Shown here: piece after piece, positions 7,557 through 14,198 of the stretch
Layout: each line of letters begins with the position of its first letter
How positions within the stretch are numbered: position 1 is the first letter of the stretch
The notes under the pieces: model-generated
What the model was told of the DNA's origin: nothing
Seen by the model: only the letters and a program-made list of their open reading frames with translations
Databases searched by the model: none
Translations under genes and position numbers: made by a program
Assembly: GCA_027008345.1 (NCBI GenBank)
Contig: JALTBU010000253.1
Location: forward strand, 1-14,748
Origin: Nautiliaceae bacterium
GTDB lineage: Bacteria; Campylobacterota; Campylobacteria; Campylobacterales; Nautiliaceae
Length of the DNA stretch: 14,748 bases
Direction of reading: 5' to 3'

Positions 7557-8815
7557 TAACTGTAACTTAGCCCTATACCAAACAGGACTGCTCCTCCTTC
7601 GCTGAATTTTCCAACAGTATATGATTTTGTAATAGGGTCATATACTTTTGCATTTCTTTTTTTCTGTGCTGTATAAAGTCCTGCAAATCCTATGCTCATC
7701 CTGTCATCAAGTCTATATTTAATTCCGGCTGAGAAAATATGCTTGTCACTATCAGGTAAGGTAAAATCAATCGTTTTATCAGGTACAGGGGTTTTGTCAT
7801 AAGCATATCCAACCATAGCAGTAAGTTTTTGAGTACATTTATGTGTCAAACCTATTCTATATGTATTTTCATCTTTCCAATATTTTGGTTTAGGCTTTCC
7901 AAATATTGCATTTACATACGGATCTTTAAAATCAAAATCTAGTGTTTTATATTTACTCCAATAAGTTCTCTCAAATACTGCTTCAACAGTTGTTTTGTTA
8001 AAAGTTTTTGCAATTGCTATATTTAACTGTGCAGGAATAGGAACTGTTACTTTACCAGGAGTATTAAAGTAGATATATTTGTTTATATCAGAAGGCTGTC
8101 CCGTTATCAGATATTTAGAATAATATCCGCTTCCGTTACCACTAAGGGAGAGATTAATAGAAGATCTGAATGTAACAGCCGCTTTGATATCTTTTGTATC
8201 GTTTTGATAACTAAGAGCCGCATTCCATCCTCTGTCCCAGCTCGTTCCGTTTAGATATTGGGAGTATAAAGGAGTAACGGTACCGTCGCTATTTTGTTTT
8301 AGCCCCAATACATTTGCGATACCTTCGCTTTTTACAAACCTTATACCAAAAGCTATTGAAAAATTTTTATTGATTTTTCTTGCAATACTCGGGTTAAATT
8401 CAACTGTTTTTAATGTGAATTCTTTTGCTCCGGCTTCCGGAATTACATCATCCCATCTTTTTGAAAGTCCGTCAGGATAAAGAATACTGAATCCAACTCT
8501 CCATCCGTTAAGTGTTTTGCTTACAAAATGAAACTGTGGAAGTGCAAAATCTTCTTTTCTTGAATAATATATATCTCCGTTTTGATTTTTAAATTTAACT
8601 TTGTTTAAATGAATAAAAGTAGCATCAAGTTCAAAATAATTTTTATTTTCCATAAATCCCATATTTGCAGGATTGTAATATGACGCATCGGCTGCTGATG
8701 CATTGGCAACATTGGCATTGCTTAGAGCTATACCTGAAATTGATTGTTCAGGAACTTTGTAACCATTTGCAAGAAGTAGGCTTGCAGTAATTGAAAGAAG
8801 TATACTTTTTTTCAT
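7553..8815 (-). CDS. FadL/OmpP1/TodX-family outer-membrane channel
   Basis: The 420-residue protein has a signal peptide (about 1-18) followed by the family hallmark YKVPEQSISGIALSNANVA and the ASYYNPANMGFM motif (about 19-55). The rest is beta-strand-rich with alternating aromatic residues, and the chain ends in GIGLSYSY with a terminal aromatic, as outer-membrane barrels do. Family members form 14-stranded barrels that pass hydrophobic compounds such as fatty acids or aromatics; the substrate here cannot be read from sequence. AAGGAG lies five bases before the ATG. The gene lies opposite to and between rnr and holA, which are close neighbours in other Campylobacterota as I recall, so it looks like an insertion into an older gene pair. 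No degradation genes are nearby. Confidence 0.88.
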   Translation of the reverse strand: MKKSILLSITASLLLANGYKVPEQSISGIALSNANVANASAADASYYNPANMGFMENKNYFELDATFIHLNKVKFKNQNGDIYYSRKEDFALPQFHFVSKTLNGWRVGFSILYPDGLSKRWDDVIPEAGAKEFTLKTVEFNPSIARKINKNFSIAFGIRFVKSEGIANVLGLKQNSDGTVTPLYSQYLNGTSWDRGWNAALSYQNDTKDIKAAVTFRSSINLSLSGNGSGYYSKYLITGQPSDINKYIYFNTPGKVTVPIPAQLNIAIAKTFNKTTVEAVFERTYWSKYKTLDFDFKDPYVNAIFGKPKPKYWKDENTYRIGLTHKCTQKLTAMVGYAYDKTPVPDKTIDFTLPDSDKHIFSAGIKYRLDDRMSIGFAGLYTAQKKRNAKVYDPITKSYTVGKFSEGGAVLFGIGLSYSY

Positions 8816-8836
8816 TATATCTCCTTTTGTCTTTAT

Positions 8837-8842
8837 AGTATA
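8837..8842 (-). promoter_or_regulatory. candidate -10 box for the FadL-family gene
   Basis: On the minus strand this reads TATACT, about 22 bases before the fadL ATG. A start near 8830 would give a leader of about 15 bases holding the AAGGAG ribosome-binding site. No -35 box is evident, which is usual for sigma-70 promoters in Campylobacterota. It overlaps the holA -10 box on the other strand. Confidence 0.45.
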
Positions 8843-8844
8843 AT
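8839..8844 (+). promoter_or_regulatory. candidate -10 box for holA
   Basis: A perfect TATAAT preceded by T-rich sequence, with its last base 18 bases before the holA ATG at 8863. The predicted transcript would have only about a 12-base leader with no clear Shine-Dalgarno sequence. It shares four bases with the opposing fadL -10 box, so the two promoters probably compete. Confidence 0.5.
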
Positions 8845-8862
8845 TTTATAAAAAAGATAGCT

Positions 8863-9777
8863 ATGTATAAAAAAGAATTTGATAAATTAAAAGAATTGCC
8901 ACACTCTGTTGTGTTTTATGGTAACGAATTTTATCTTGATTTATATGAAAAGAAAATTTTGAATAAATTTAGTGATGCAAATATTTTAAAAATGTATTTT
9001 GATGAATATGATTATGAGGAAGCGAAACTTCACATAAGTGAAAATTCTCTTTTTGGCGATATTAATGTTTTGATTATGAAACACAATAAAATACCTCAAA
9101 ATCTTGATAAATTAATTAAAAAAACACAAAATTCTTATCTTTTTTTCTTTTATTATGGTAATAAGCCTCCAAAATATATAAAAAACCAGGTGAGGTTTTT
9201 TAATCCTGATATAAAGGATTTAATTTTATTTATTGATGAAAAAGTTAAGAGTTTAAATGTAACTATTTCCAAAGAAGCAAAAATGAAACTTATTCGTTCA
9301 GTAGAGCCTCTTTTTATAGAAAAAGAGCTTGAAAAACTCTCTATTTACACAAATGATATTTCATCATCAGATATTGACGAATTGGTTTTTGAATATAAAG
9401 AAGATACGTTCGAATCTTTAATTATTTCTATTTTGAAAGGTGAAGATTTTGAAAATTCTCTTAAAAATATGCTTATTAAAATAGATTATAAAAGATTTTT
9501 AACTGCACTTACAAAATATATAAAAGATTTATATAAATATAATCTCTATATAAAAAAAACTGGCCTGTCATCTCTAAAAGGTCTGCTTGGATATCAACTG
9601 CCTTTTGATATTGAAAAACAGAGGGTTACACTTGCGATAAAATTTAAAGAAAAAGATTTTTATGAACTTTTAAAATTTTTATTGGAAGCTGAACTAAAAA
9701 TGAGGAAAGGTAATTCTAACACTCAAGCCGTTTTTTGGGAAGTTATAGCATTTTTAAAAACTTTTCATTCTTTTTAA
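8863..9777 (+). CDS. holA: DNA polymerase III subunit delta
   Basis: This 304-residue protein fits the delta subunit of the clamp loader, which opens the beta sliding clamp during replication. It starts with the delta-type LPHSVVFYGNEFYLDLYEKK, where the nucleotide-binding P-loop is lost. It continues with the SLFGDINVLIMKHNK strand/helix, a central helical domain with EPLFIEKELEKLSIY, and a helical collar domain ending in LKMRKGNSNTQAVFWEVIAFL. Length is slightly under E. coli HolA (343), as in other Campylobacterota. The family is divergent, but motif order is convincing. In H. pylori and C. jejuni, holA lies next to rnr as I recall, which supports the call; here fadL intervenes. It ends immediately before the convergent ygbA gene with no room for a terminator. 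Confidence 0.88.
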   Translation: MYKKEFDKLKELPHSVVFYGNEFYLDLYEKKILNKFSDANILKMYFDEYDYEEAKLHISENSLFGDINVLIMKHNKIPQNLDKLIKKTQNSYLFFFYYGNKPPKYIKNQVRFFNPDIKDLILFIDEKVKSLNVTISKEAKMKLIRSVEPLFIEKELEKLSIYTNDISSSDIDELVFEYKEDTFESLIISILKGEDFENSLKNMLIKIDYKRFLTALTKYIKDLYKYNLYIKKTGLSSLKGLLGYQLPFDIEKQRVTLAIKFKEKDFYELLKFLLEAELKMRKGNSNTQAVFWEVIAFLKTFHSF

Positions 9778-10128
9778 CTATTTACCAAACATTTTTTTAA
9801 TTCTTTTAGCTGCTTTTGTGAGTCCGAGTTTCATACCTGAATATCTCATCATTTTAGCCATTTGTTTAAATCTCTCTTTTTCATAACATGGATTGGGACA
9901 CTTTCTGCATCTTGGTTTGGGGTCGTTTGGACACTCTTGAAGTCTTGTAATTGCATATCTTAATAGTTCATGACAGTCTTCACATAAATTAATTTTAAAT
10001 TCAATTGTATTATTAAGATATGGTACTACATATTCTTTTTCAAACTGTCCAGAATGTTTATCATTACAGTAAATAGGAAAAAATTTTTCAAGGGTTTTAA
10101 TTTCAGATTCGAATTTTTCAAATGTCAT
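9778..10128 (-). CDS. ygbA: YgbA-family protein (nitrous oxide-stimulated promoter family), Cys-rich
   Basis: From ATG at 10128 the product has 116 residues, close to E. coli YgbA. It carries the family's conserved Cys/His set: C21, H25, C49-x2-C52-H53, C66, and the KPRCRKCPNPCY block with C74, C77 and C81, followed by MMRYSG. This looks like a metal or Fe-S site. In enterobacteria ygbA is in the NsrR regulon and linked to nitric oxide stress; its biochemistry is not settled to my knowledge. The frame extends to a TTG at 10152, but that codon lies inside the predicted -10 box, while ATG 10128 has AAAGGA five bases upstream, so I chose the ATG. It is the last gene of the minus-strand series and abuts convergent holA. 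Confidence 0.82.
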   Translation of the reverse strand: MTFEKFESEIKTLEKFFPIYCNDKHSGQFEKEYVVPYLNNTIEFKINLCEDCHELLRYAITRLQECPNDPKPRCRKCPNPCYEKERFKQMAKMMRYSGMKLGLTKAAKRIKKMFGK

Positions 10129-10133
10129 TATTT

Positions 10134-10139
10134 TCCTTT
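10134..10139 (-). promoter_or_regulatory. Shine-Dalgarno deciding the ygbA start
   Basis: AAAGGA on the minus strand, five bases before ATG 10128. The upstream TTG alternative at 10152 has no such site. Confidence 0.6.
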
Positions 10140-10151
10140 GTTGTTTTAGCA

Positions 10152-10157
10152 ATGATA
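10152..10157 (-). promoter_or_regulatory. candidate -10 box of the ygbA promoter
   Basis: TATCAT on the minus strand, one mismatch from TATAAT. A transcription start about seven bases downstream (near 10145) gives a leader of roughly 17 bases containing the ygbA Shine-Dalgarno sequence and puts the FNR-type palindrome centre at about -41.5. Confidence 0.55.
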
Positions 10158-10176
10158 CACCAAATAAAAGTTTATT

Positions 10177-10644
10177 TCATTGATATATATCAAATATATC
10201 AAAATTTTGTCTTATTGCCTCATAAAGAATAATTCCTGTGCTTACTGCAAGATTCAAACTTCTGCCTTCTTTTGTCATAGGTATTGTTATGCATTGATTT
10301 TTATACTTATTTAAAATATTTTCGTCAATTCCTTTTGTTTCACTTCCGAAAATTATAAAATCTCCCGGGTTAAATTTTGCTTTAAAATAAGGTTTTTTTG
10401 TTTTTGTAGTTGCAAAATGCATTTTAGAAGTATCATTGTTTTGCAAAAATTCTTCTATGCTCTCCCATACTGTTAAATCAAGTTTATCCCAATAATCAAG
10501 CCCGGCTCTTTTTACGGCTTTTTCGCTTATATCAAAGCCAATTGGTTTTACTATATGAAGTTTTGCTCCCGCATTTACACAAAGTCTTCCGATATTGCCC
10601 GTGTTTGGGGGAATTTGGGGATTAAAAAGTACAATATTAAACAT
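10177..10644 (-). CDS. trmL: tRNA (cytidine(34)-2'-O)-methyltransferase TrmL (SPOUT/SpoU family)
   Basis: The 155-residue protein matches the minimal SPOUT methyltransferase TrmL in length and motifs. It has the N-terminal NIVLFNPQIPPNTGNIGRLC, then the KPIGFDISEKAVKRAGLDYW block, a central FGSETKGID and the C-terminal IPMTKEGRSLNLAVSTGIIL knot forming the S-adenosylmethionine site. TrmL 2'-O-methylates the wobble base of tRNA-Leu isoacceptors in E. coli. The ATG overlaps the end of the small ORF upstream by eight bases, continuing the minus-strand operon. The last four codons and stop contain the FNR-type palindrome. The terminal FDIFDIYQ comes from a 9-base tandem repeat in the DNA and may owe its sequence to the operator. 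Confidence 0.92.
   Translation of the reverse strand: MFNIVLFNPQIPPNTGNIGRLCVNAGAKLHIVKPIGFDISEKAVKRAGLDYWDKLDLTVWESIEEFLQNNDTSKMHFATTKTKKPYFKAKFNPGDFIIFGSETKGIDENILNKYKNQCITIPMTKEGRSLNLAVSTGIILYEAIRQNFDIFDIYQ
10180..10193. promoter_or_regulatory. FNR/DNR-family operator, perfect TTGAT-N4-ATCAA palindrome
   Basis: TTGATATATATCAA is a perfect 14-base palindrome and an exact match to the CRP/FNR-superfamily consensus bound by FNR and DNR-type regulators. It lies in the last codons of trmL, upstream of ygbA. Its centre is about 41.5 bases from the start predicted from the TATCAT box, the standard class II activator geometry. AT-rich DNA raises the chance of fortuitous matches, but spacing, exact symmetry and an NO-linked target gene agree. 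The regulator is not encoded in the window. Confidence 0.68.
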
Positions 10645-10765
10645 TTTTATGCCTTTTTATTAAAAAAGAGAAAATTTTAGATACTTTTTTGGGATCTTTG
10701 GATAATACTTCTTTAAGTCTGCTTTTTAAAATTTCTATTTTAATATCAGTTATTTTATTTTTCAT
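10637..10765 (-). CDS. small ORF, 42 residues, between purU and trmL, function unknown
   Basis: ATG at 10765 lies one base after the purU stop codon, and the TAA overlaps the first eight bases of trmL, so the ORF fills the gap exactly. The product starts MKNKITDIKIEILKSRL and continues through EVLSKDPKKVSKIFSFLIK. It is Lys-rich, with an amphipathic helix, a DPKK turn and a second, more hydrophobic helix. I do not recognise it. No Shine-Dalgarno sequence is evident; the one-base gap suggests translation by ribosomes terminating on purU. The opposite strand carries an overlapping frame running into purU, which I regard as a shadow. Coding status is inferred from fit and composition only. Confidence 0.55.
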   Translation of the reverse strand: MKNKITDIKIEILKSRLKEVLSKDPKKVSKIFSFLIKRHKNV

Positions 10766-10766
10766 T

Positions 10767-11594
10767 TTAAAGAATTATAGTTTTATTTGCATATACAAAA
10801 ATTCTGTCTTCAATGGCAAGTTTTATAGCACGGCTAAGTACTATTTTTTCAATATCTCTTCCTTGAATTCTCATCTCTTCCCAGCTCATTTCGTGATTTA
10901 CCCTGATTACATCCTGTTCTATTATAGGTCCGTCATCAAGGTTGTTATTTACAAAATGTGCTGTTGCACCAATAATTTTCACTCCCCTGTCATATGCCTG
11001 TTTGTATGGATTTGCCCCGATAAATGCAGGTAAGAATGAATGATGTATGTTTATAATTTTATTTGGGAATTTTTCTACAAAATTTGGAGTAAGTATTCTC
11101 ATAAATTTAGCCAAGATTATAAAATCAGGATTTGTAGGTTCAATTATTTTCAGCATTTCGTTTTCGTGCTCAATTCTTGATTTGCCTTCAGCAGGAATAT
11201 AATAAAAAGGTATATTAAATTTTTCAACCAAGTTTTTTAAATTTTCCCTGTTTGCAATAACACCTATTATTTCAACATCCAAATCCCCGCTGTATTGTTT
11301 GATAAGAATGTCTCCAAGAGCGTGAGCCTCTTTTGTGGCAAGTATAAATAATCTTTTTTTTCGTTTTTTATAAATTCTGACATTTGCACAAGGGACTTCT
11401 TTTAGTATTTCATTTTTAAGATTTTCTTTGTCAACTTCGCCTGAAATTACCGCCCGGAAGAAAAATTTATTGTTTTCTTTATCAACAAATTCCTGTTGTG
11501 TTTCTATATTAAAATCATTTTCATATAAAACTTTTGAAATTTTATAAACAAGACCTTTTTTGTCGTCACAATCGATTAAAAGGGTATATTTCAT
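10767..11594 (-). CDS. purU: formyltetrahydrofolate deformylase
   Basis: This 275-residue enzyme hydrolyses 10-formyltetrahydrofolate to formate and tetrahydrofolate, balancing one-carbon units and supplying formate for purine synthesis. An N-terminal ACT domain (about 1-75, with DDKKGLVYKISKVLYENDFNI) is followed by the formyltransferase fold. The active-site region NIHHSFLPAF carries N182 and H184, and the NLDDGPIIEQD segment carries the catalytic Asp at 220/221. GATAHFV precedes it. Length is close to E. coli PurU (280). The ATG shares an ATGA overlap with the cca stop codon. In C. jejuni purU also follows cca as I recall, so this is a conserved neighbourhood. Confidence 0.94.
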   Translation of the reverse strand: MKYTLLIDCDDKKGLVYKISKVLYENDFNIETQQEFVDKENNKFFFRAVISGEVDKENLKNEILKEVPCANVRIYKKRKKRLFILATKEAHALGDILIKQYSGDLDVEIIGVIANRENLKNLVEKFNIPFYYIPAEGKSRIEHENEMLKIIEPTNPDFIILAKFMRILTPNFVEKFPNKIINIHHSFLPAFIGANPYKQAYDRGVKIIGATAHFVNNNLDDGPIIEQDVIRVNHEMSWEEMRIQGRDIEKIVLSRAIKLAIEDRIFVYANKTIIL

Positions 11595-12649
11595 CTATTG
11601 CCTTTTTTGAGATAAATTATATCATAACTTCTGATTTCTCTAAGTATTGAAATTCTGGGATTTTTAGGGTCTATGTGTTTTGGTTTGTATTTTTTATCCC
11701 ATAAGTTTTCTTTTTTTATCCACTCTTCACAGCAGTTGAAATTAAGCATACTAAAAGTTTTCAGAGGATATTTAAGCGCTAAGCCGTAAAGAAATCTGTT
11801 TGTAACGGTTTTTGGGCATTTTTTGATATTGATTTCTCTGATTAAATGTTTTGGCATATTAAGTGCACTTGTGATGTGAAAGAGTTTTATGTGTTTATAA
11901 TATCTTAAATGGTAAAAGAAAAAAGAGGGCAGGGGATTGATTTTATAAATTTTGGCAAGATGAAAAAATTCACGGCATTTAAATTCAAGGTTAAACAGTT
12001 TTTTTGCAATACCTAAAACAATAAAATAATAAAATCCGTAATATAGATATTTTGAGTGAAACATTTTTTCAAATTCCATATAAATTCTCTCTTTACTTAA
12101 ATCACTTAAATCTATGCTTTGACAAAGTTTAACTGTCTCTTTTGCAACTTTGAATTTAAGACGGCTTGAAAACTGCATTGCCCTAAGGACCCTTAAAGAA
12201 TCTTCAATAAATGTTTTATCATCTATATGTCTTATTATTTTGTTTTGAATATCTTTAATTCCTCCCCAAAAATCAAGAATTTCTCCGGTATAAATATTTT
12301 TCATCAAAGCATTCATTGTAAAATCACGTCTTTTAGAAGCTTCTTTTTCATTTTGTGTGAGTTTTACTTCAAATCCCCTGTGTCCGTAGCCTGTTTTATT
12401 TTCTATTCTTGGAAGTGAAATATCAAAATTTTTCCATTTATATACAAAAAAACTTTTGCCAACTCCCTTAGCTCCAAGCTTTTGCATTAATTTATCAAAT
12501 TTTTGAGGAGTTATATCATAAACTTCAACATCATATTCCCTTGGAGTAATTCCTAGAATTTCATCTCTTACACATCCACCTACTAAATAGACTCTTTTAG
12601 TGAAAGGTGCAAAGAGGTTTTTTAAAAATTCTAACTTTTCATTTTTCAC
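11591..12649 (-). CDS. cca: CCA tRNA nucleotidyltransferase / poly(A) polymerase family
   Basis: With the GTG at 12649 the protein has 352 residues. It has the class II nucleotidyltransferase core: VYLVGGCVRDEILG (about 21-34), carboxylates in YDVEV (D40, E42), RRDFTMNAL (107-115), DFWGGIKDI and the ribose/base-recognising FIEDSLRVLRAMQFSSRLKF (147-166). The enzyme builds or repairs the 3' CCA of tRNAs. The frame stays open to a TTG at 12706, but that start has no ribosome-binding site and would overlap the previous gene by 47 bases. The GTG, ten bases past that gene's stop, is my choice, although its own site (AAGAG, 13 bases away) is weak. The carboxylate pair is D-x-E, not the commoner D-x-D. 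No HD phosphatase domain is seen. CC- or A-only activity cannot be excluded. Confidence 0.86.
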   Translation of the reverse strand: MKNEKLEFLKNLFAPFTKRVYLVGGCVRDEILGITPREYDVEVYDITPQKFDKLMQKLGAKGVGKSFFVYKWKNFDISLPRIENKTGYGHRGFEVKLTQNEKEASKRRDFTMNALMKNIYTGEILDFWGGIKDIQNKIIRHIDDKTFIEDSLRVLRAMQFSSRLKFKVAKETVKLCQSIDLSDLSKERIYMEFEKMFHSKYLYYGFYYFIVLGIAKKLFNLEFKCREFFHLAKIYKINPLPSFFFYHLRYYKHIKLFHITSALNMPKHLIREINIKKCPKTVTNRFLYGLALKYPLKTFSMLNFNCCEEWIKKENLWDKKYKPKHIDPKNPRISILREIRSYDIIYLKKGNR

Positions 12650-12659
12650 TTTAAATTTT

Positions 12660-12908
12660 TCACTCTTTTGAGAGTTTTTCTTCAATTTTTGCAAGAAGAT
12701 ATTCAAGAAAGTTTAAAGTGACATCAAGTTTTATTTCTAAATTTTGAGTATTTGGAGATTGAAGGCCGTCAAAAAGTATTAAAAGTCTTTCTTTTAAATG
12801 TTCTAAAAATTCCTTGTCACAATCTTTTTTTTCTTTAGTAATTTGTTCGACAATTTCATCTTGGTCAATTTCTTGCAGTGTTTCAAGTATTGTATTTTTT
12901 AAGTCCAT
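12660..12908 (-). CDS. CiaD-like domain protein
   Basis: From ATG 12908 the product has 82 residues. The C-terminal part, FLEHLKERLLILFDGLQ followed by LEIKLDVTLNFLEYLLAKIEEKL, matches what I remember of the C-terminal domain of C. jejuni CiaD (Cj0788), which also lies just upstream of cca. CiaD is described as a secreted invasion factor with a long extra middle region; this protein lacks that region and keeps only the short N-terminus and conserved helical domain. No signal peptide is present. I chose the internal ATG over ATG 12926 because AAGAG sits five bases upstream and MDLKNTILETLQEI resembles the CiaD start. It overlaps the TPR gene by ten bases. The function of the bare domain is unknown. 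Confidence 0.7.
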   Translation of the reverse strand: MDLKNTILETLQEIDQDEIVEQITKEKKDCDKEFLEHLKERLLILFDGLQSPNTQNLEIKLDVTLNFLEYLLAKIEEKLSKE

Positions 12909-13147
12909 TTTAACTCTTTTAACCATTCTTCAAATTTATATCTATTTTTTTGATTTATATTATCAAATTCTTTTAGTTTAAATACATTTACGCCTTCAAA
13001 TTTTTTTCTTTTCATTAGACGGTTTAATGCTTCTTTTATTTCTTCATCCTCAGGATTTTTTTCAAGCAATTTTTTATATACCTCAACGGCTTCTGATTTG
13101 AAGCCCTGAGATATTAAAATTTCTGCATAAGTTTTACTTAGAGGCAT
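12899..13147 (-). CDS. small TPR-like protein (Cj0787-position homologue), function unknown
   Basis: This 82-residue protein opens with one clear TPR-like helix pair (TYAEILISQGFKSEAVEVYKKLLEKNPEDEEIKEAL, given here in two parts: TYAEILISQGFKSEAVEV, then YKKLLEKNPEDEEIKEAL). A charged linker and a C-terminal KFEEWLKELKW helix follow. No enzymatic motif or signal peptide is visible, so it is probably a cytoplasmic protein-protein adaptor. The gene overlaps leuB by 14 bases and the CiaD-like gene by ten, so it is translated within the operon. In C. jejuni a small gene occupies the same position before ciaD as I recall. Partnership between the TPR and CiaD-like proteins is an inference from the conserved pairing. 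Confidence 0.7.
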   Translation of the reverse strand: MPLSKTYAEILISQGFKSEAVEVYKKLLEKNPEDEEIKEALNRLMKRKKFEGVNVFKLKEFDNINQKNRYKFEEWLKELKWT

Positions 13148-14198
13148 GTTCTGCTATCAAACTTCCCATCTCTTCTGTTGTAACAACTTCTTTTGCATCA
13201 AATGATGCTATGTCTTTTGTTCTGTAACCCTCAGCCAAAACTTCTTTTATTGCTTTTCTGATTCTCTCAGCCCCGCTTGATTCATTTAAATAATCAAGCA
13301 TCATAGCCGCACTTAAAATTGTAGCGATCGGGTTTGCAATTCCTTGTCCTGCAATATCAGGTGCACTTCCGTGAATCGGTTCAAAAAGTCCCACTTTACC
13401 ACCGATACTTGCACTTGGAAGTAGTCCTATACTTCCTACAATCATACTTGCTTCATCACTTAAAATATCTCCAAAAATATTTCCTGTAAGAATAACATCA
13501 AACTGTTTTGGATTTCTTATAAGCTGCATTGCTGCATTGTCAACATACATATGTTCAAGCTCGACTAACGGATATCTTTTATGTACTTCTTCTACAACTT
13601 CTCTCCAAAGTTCACTTACTTCAAGTACATTTGCTTTATCGACAGAAGTTACTTTTTTTCTTCTTTTCATAGCTTCTTCAAAAGCCACTTCTGCTATTCT
13701 TTCAATCTCTTCTCTTGTATAAATCATTGTGTTGAATGCCACATCGTCTGTTTTTTCTCTTGGCTCTCCAAAATATATTCCGCCTGTTAGTTCTCTTACA
13801 ACTTCTAAATCCACACCTTTGATTACTTCAGGTTTGAGTGTAGAAGCGTTAACAAGCTCATCAAAAATAATAGCAGGTCTTATATTTGCAAAAAGTCCGA
13901 GTGATTTTCTAAGTTTCAAAAGTCCGGTTTCCGGTCTTTTTTCTTTTGGCAAATTATCCCATTTAGGTCCTCCGATTGATCCAAAAAGAACCGCATCAGA
14001 ATTTAAACATCCTTTTATTGTCTCATCAGGACATGGATTATCAAATACATCAATGGCACTTCCGCCTATTAAATATTCATTATATTCAAGATTAAAACCT
14101 TCTTTGCTTGCAACGGCATCAAGAACTTTTATTGCCTCATCAACTATTTCAGGTCCTATACCATCACCCTTTAATACGGCAATTTTATAATTGTTCAT
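13134..14198 (-). CDS. leuB: 3-isopropylmalate dehydrogenase
   Basis: The 354-residue enzyme catalyses NAD-dependent oxidative decarboxylation of 3-isopropylmalate, the third step specific to leucine synthesis. It carries the family marks: KIAVLKGDGIGPEIV near the start, LLKLRKSLGLFANIRP with substrate-binding arginines, ELTGGIYFGEPR, the YVDNAAMQLIRNP block, and GNIFGDILSDEASM with the metal-binding aspartates. The GLFEPIHGSAPDIAGQGIANP segment is the NAD-binding loop (shown here in parts: GLFEPIHGSAPD, then IAGQGIANP). Length is typical. AAAGGA lies ahead of the ATG, which overlaps the leuD end by 14 bases. leuA and leuC are not in the window. Confidence 0.97.
   Translation of the reverse strand: MNNYKIAVLKGDGIGPEIVDEAIKVLDAVASKEGFNLEYNEYLIGGSAIDVFDNPCPDETIKGCLNSDAVLFGSIGGPKWDNLPKEKRPETGLLKLRKSLGLFANIRPAIIFDELVNASTLKPEVIKGVDLEVVRELTGGIYFGEPREKTDDVAFNTMIYTREEIERIAEVAFEEAMKRRKKVTSVDKANVLEVSELWREVVEEVHKRYPLVELEHMYVDNAAMQLIRNPKQFDVILTGNIFGDILSDEASMIVGSIGLLPSASIGGKVGLFEPIHGSAPDIAGQGIANPIATILSAAMMLDYLNESSGAERIRKAIKEVLAEGYRTKDIASFDAKEVVTTEEMGSLIAEHASK

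Noticed and set aside
7545..7565. Possible bidirectional terminator between rnr and fadL
   Set aside because: The genes overlap by four bases and I see no GC-rich stem or T-run beyond normal AT-rich coding sequence.
10689..11033. Plus-strand open frame running from the purU-trmL gap into purU
   Set aside because: Most of it is antisense to the conserved C-terminus of PurU; the minus-strand 42-residue ORF explains the gap better.
12956..12972. TTGAT...ATCAA inverted repeat inside the small TPR gene
   Set aside because: The spacer is seven bases, not four, and no promoter or gene start lies at a suitable distance.
13729..14190. Long plus-strand open frame (153 codons) opposite leuB
   Set aside because: It is fully antisense to an unmistakable leuB; composition is Ser/Ile/Pro-rich shadow sequence with no motif or ribosome-binding site.
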